Below, piece by piece: positions 44,633 to 47,380 of a stretch of 47,380 bases of DNA. Under the pieces are notes generated by a model. It searched no databases. It saw only the letters and a program-made list of their open reading frames with translations, and was not told the DNA's origin. Made by a program: the position numbers and the translations under genes. The stretch comes from an uncultured Mucilaginibacter sp. (lineage in GTDB: Bacteria > Bacteroidota > Bacteroidia > Sphingobacteriales > Sphingobacteriaceae), in assembly GCA_903864275.1 (NCBI GenBank), contig CAIPFE010000035.1:88874-136253 (forward strand), written 5' to 3'. Positions within the stretch are counted from its first letter, which is position 1; each line of letters begins with the position of its first letter.

Positions 44633-45294
44633 ACTACAAACCCTCCGCCTTTAACTTCCTGTATGGCATTTACGATATTGGGGTAGGCCCCGCAGCGGCA
44701 GATGTTGCCGCTCATATATTCCCTTATCTCCATTTCGGTATTGGCATGCCCCTCGCGGATGCAAGCCACGGCCGACATGATCTGCCCCGGTGTGCAATAG
44801 CCGCACTGGAAACCGTCGTGTTTTAAAAAGGCCTCCTGCATGGGGTGCAGCACTTCACCTTTGGCCAGGCCCTCGATGGTGGTTACTTTTTTGCCGTTCA
44901 CCATGATGCCCAGCGTGAGGCAGGCGTTTACCCTGTGACCGTCCACATGCACGGTGCAGGCGCCGCACTGGCCATAGTCGCAGCCTTTTTTGGTGCCGGT
45001 AAGGTCGAGCTGCTCGCGCAGGATATCCAGCAGGGTGCTGCGCGGTTCAACCATCAAACTTTTGGCCACGCCGTTCACTTCCATTTTTAAAGGCATTTTT
45101 TCAAAGGCCTCAGCAACCCTTTCATCAAAATGCATTTCGGCGGCCTTAACAGCCGGTGCGGGCGCAAGGGCCACAGCCGTAATGAGGGCAGATTGCTTTA
45201 AAAAGGTGCGGCGTGAATTATCCTTCGGCCCCAGGTCAATTTCGGGCTCCTCGCCGGGAGCCCCGCTGACAAAGTTGGCATTTTTGTCTTCCAT
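44629..45294 (-). CDS. paoA: Aldehyde oxidoreductase [2Fe-2S] subunit, Tat signal
   Basis: A 221-residue [2Fe-2S] subunit (PaoA/YagT type), first gene of the operon. The Tat signal has Arg28-Arg29 in SRRTFLKQSALITAVALAP, so the complex is exported to the periplasm and the partners hitch-hike. Cluster ligands are Cys105, Cys110, Cys113 and Cys125, then Cys164, Cys167, Cys199 and Cys201 (CGYCTPGQ and CRCGAYPNI). The long leader before the Tat motif is usual for this family. No XdhC-type maturation factor lies in the window. Confidence 0.95.
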
Positions 45295-45488
45295 AGATAA
45301 TTTGCTTTAGAAATTTAAAATTAGGGATTATTTGAGAAAAGAAAGGATTGGAACAAAGAAATTACATAAATAGCGTTAGGTATTTTGGAATATAACGGGT
45401 ATATTATGAGCGAGTTAGGAAATTAGATAAGCAAGGGATAGCTCCGGTTTTATGCTTCCGAAGCCGCCGACGAGGGAAAAATAATTAC

Positions 45489-46994
45489 TCAATGCGCCAG
45501 ATATTCTTCTAGCTGTTTAAACAAAATCTCCCGGTCCATCGGCTCTCTTGCTTTTGACTGTTCAATGGTTCCGTCTTTTTTTATAATGAATACGGTGGGG
45601 AAACCCGTGCCTTTTACCTTTGCCATAATGTCGTCTGTAAGCTTTTTATTGGCCAGCAGGTGCGTGCCCTCCATATCAAAATAGGCTATCAGCTTTTTCC
45701 ATTGCTGCTGGTTATCCAGATCGTCATTTGCTATATATAAATATGTCAGCCCTTTGTCTTTAAAATGTTCCCTTATTGCTGCGTTATTTTTTTCTATTTC
45801 TTCCCGGCAAGGTCCGCACCACGTGCCCCACATATCTACCAATACAGTTTTGCCCTTCATTTCTGCAAGGACTTCATCGAGTGAATTAAATGTTGTTCCA
45901 TTGCCGGCCATAAAAACCATGTTGCCAGTTAGCGTATGTTTTTCCACGGCAATAATTGTATCGACCGACTTACTGAACTGCGCAATATATTTGCTTTTGG
46001 GATATTTTTCCTTAAAGCGTCCGAAAATCTCAGGGATATTTGTTGGATTGCTTTCAGCAGCCGCGGCGGTAAATAACACAGCATACAGGTACTCTGCCAC
46101 TTTACTTGTAAAATACTTGTTGATAATCTTTTCCTGCACCAGGTTCTTGTGATCGGCGCTGAATTGTTTCCTCCCCTCAACCGTATCGGTACCATACCAT
46201 TCCCGGTAAAAGGCCCCGGGATGTAAATATTCTTCATCCGATAAATGTACTTTTTCCCAATATAAAAATGCGGTTATCAAGTCGGTATAGTGAAAAGTGG
46301 CTAAAGCAGCATCGTTATTGAGTTTTGCTACCCCTAACAGGCTATCCGTAATTTTTTGCCATTTAGCATAGTTGCGGTAGTAAGCCTGCCATACAACATT
46401 CTTATTGGTGTATTTAAAGTTGTTATATAGGTCACTGGCGTAGTAGCGCAAACTGAGTTTCCAATCCTTAATGTATGATGCTGAAGGTTTATATAACTTA
46501 ATATATTTATTAAGGTCGGTATTCATGTTTTTTTGGGCAGTATTTATAGCGCCCATTACCCTATAAGGTAAGGTGTCTCCTTGAAAACTGTGCAGGTCTA
46601 TTTGTTGTTTAGCCGAAATGAGCGGCTGGTTATTGTTGGCGCCTTTGCCGGATGCTTTGAAGCCAAATTCCGGTTTGCTAAAATCCGCCTTTAGCACAAG
46701 GTCATCGCCGGGCGACAGGTACAGGAGGTAGTAAAAGTATTTTTGATCCCCGGTATCCGAACTGAAGGAATATACTTGCACAAATTCGGGGTTGATTAAC
46801 TTAAATGTGTGACTTGCAGTATGACTACCTTTTAAGGGTATATCGAGCAAAGCGTTCTTCGGCTGGCTTGGAATATACAAACGGCAACTGGTGGCTTTGC
46901 AATTGGCAACCGAGACATGCAAAACCGCATTTTGACCAACTACGATACAAAAAGGGAAAAGGCATAACACGAGGAGGGTGACAGTTTTTCTCAT
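45489..46994 (-). CDS. TlpA-like thioredoxin-domain exported protein
   Basis: A 501-residue exported protein. Signal peptide ends about residue 20 (IVVGQ). Residues of about 20-370 form a large helical domain common in Bacteroidota TlpA-like proteins. The C-terminal thioredoxin domain has WGTWCGPCREE with Cys393 and Cys396 and the cis-Pro motif GTGFPTVFII. It is likely to reduce disulfides in the periplasm. The gap to the pao operon (45295-45488) has no gene or clear terminator. It is not clearly co-transcribed with the pao operon. Confidence 0.88.
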   Translation of the reverse strand: MRKTVTLLVLCLFPFCIVVGQNAVLHVSVANCKATSCRLYIPSQPKNALLDIPLKGSHTASHTFKLINPEFVQVYSFSSDTGDQKYFYYLLYLSPGDDLVLKADFSKPEFGFKASGKGANNNQPLISAKQQIDLHSFQGDTLPYRVMGAINTAQKNMNTDLNKYIKLYKPSASYIKDWKLSLRYYASDLYNNFKYTNKNVVWQAYYRNYAKWQKITDSLLGVAKLNNDAALATFHYTDLITAFLYWEKVHLSDEEYLHPGAFYREWYGTDTVEGRKQFSADHKNLVQEKIINKYFTSKVAEYLYAVLFTAAAAESNPTNIPEIFGRFKEKYPKSKYIAQFSKSVDTIIAVEKHTLTGNMVFMAGNGTTFNSLDEVLAEMKGKTVLVDMWGTWCGPCREEIEKNNAAIREHFKDKGLTYLYIANDDLDNQQQWKKLIAYFDMEGTHLLANKKLTDDIMAKVKGTGFPTVFIIKKDGTIEQSKAREPMDREILFKQLEEYLAH

Positions 46995-47380
46995 ACAGCC
47001 GCACTTAGGTTTAACCCTTTTGCAATTCGTGATCGCAATTTAGCTGAAAAACGTTAGATTTCAAGTTAAATTGCTTGTTCACAAAACCCTAAGCTTATTT
47101 AGGGCGATACCCCCCGCCCTGGCGCTAATACGGCGGCATGGCCTGAAGCGTAAAGGCTACTAGTGCCCGGACCTTTGCCTGACCCGCTGATTGCCATCCA
47201 CCTTACCACAAAAATTACGTTTCTTTGATTAGCAAGCGCAGAGATGGCTTCGTACCTCCTTTAGATTAGCATAATTAAATTTACGGAATTCAGATCGGAA
47301 GAGAGCAGGGTAAACTATGCGTTCCTCAGAGCTGTGACTCATATGGCGATCCAGACCCTGCTCTTTTTCATCAACTGATA
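46995..47380. other. Non-coding contig end with possible adapter-derived tail
   Basis: No gene is recognisable. Two small mutually exclusive hairpins share GGG: CCCTAA/TTAGGG (47087-47104) and GGGCG/CGCCC (47102-47119). A REP-like fragment lies near 47248. From 47286 the sequence is GAATTC followed directly by AGATCGGAAGAG (47292-47303), which equals the first 12 bases of the common Illumina adapter. AGAGCAGGGT (47302-47311) and ACCCTGCTCT (47355-47364) form a perfect inverted repeat in the last 80 bases. Confidence 0.6.

Overview
The window looks like a chromosomal contig from a Bacteroidota bacterium of the Sphingobacteriaceae, probably Mucilaginibacter or a close relative (inference from protein flavour only). 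Three things point there. Many starts are preceded by the Bacteroidota -7 promoter element TAnnTTTG rather than a strong ribosome binding site. The gene set is typical: a linked IleRS-DksA-like-LspA operon, BipA/TypA, bactofilin plus M23 peptidase, and DUF1501, DUF1800 and PSD1 proteins. The intergenic spaces are filled with short-word hairpin repeats. Housekeeping genes include ffh, ahcY, ileS, lspA, metK and typA.

Layout. 1-837 holds no gene but three diverged copies of a ~110 bp repeat. 838-8966 holds two exported-protein cassettes, DUF1800+DUF1501 and PSD1 (DUF1549/DUF1553 c-type cytochrome lipoprotein)+DUF1501, with ffh between them on the other strand. 9034-15111 holds an outer-membrane barrel protein, a deoxyhypusine-synthase-like enzyme, a carboxypeptidase-regulatory-like protein, a glucosaminidase/LysM lipoprotein and a MarR-MFS efflux pair with a clear palindromic operator. 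15317-17820 is a membrane histidine kinase and response regulator. 17931-20715 is ahcY, then a bactofilin and M23 peptidase. 21036-27806 is a bacilliredoxin, the ileS-dksA-like-lspA operon, an acetyltransferase and a lipid kinase. 27883-29354 is metK behind a SAM-II-like riboswitch. 30078-30937 is a toxin-antitoxin locus with two antitoxin-like genes and one VapC toxin. 31075-36836 is typA, a CE2-like esterase, a small conserved protein and two membrane proteins. 36883-45294 is a periplasmic aldehyde oxidoreductase (PaoABC/YagTSR-like) operon with one FeS subunit, one FAD subunit and three successive molybdopterin subunits. 45489-46994 is a TlpA-like thioredoxin protein. The last ~100 bases carry an Illumina-adapter-like 12-mer and may be artefactual.

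The most unusual signals are: (1) the Pao-type operon with three different catalytic subunits sharing one electron-transfer pair; (2) several families of short-word or palindromic repeats that supply stop codons and in three cases have entered coding sequence (ileS, the MarR gene and one molybdopterin subunit), resembling the coding palindromic elements of Rickettsia; (3) a SAM-II-type riboswitch upstream of metK with an extra hairpin in its loop; (4) two paralogous antitoxins with one PIN toxin; (5) the double DUF1501 cassettes. All functional statements come from reading motifs; no database search was possible.
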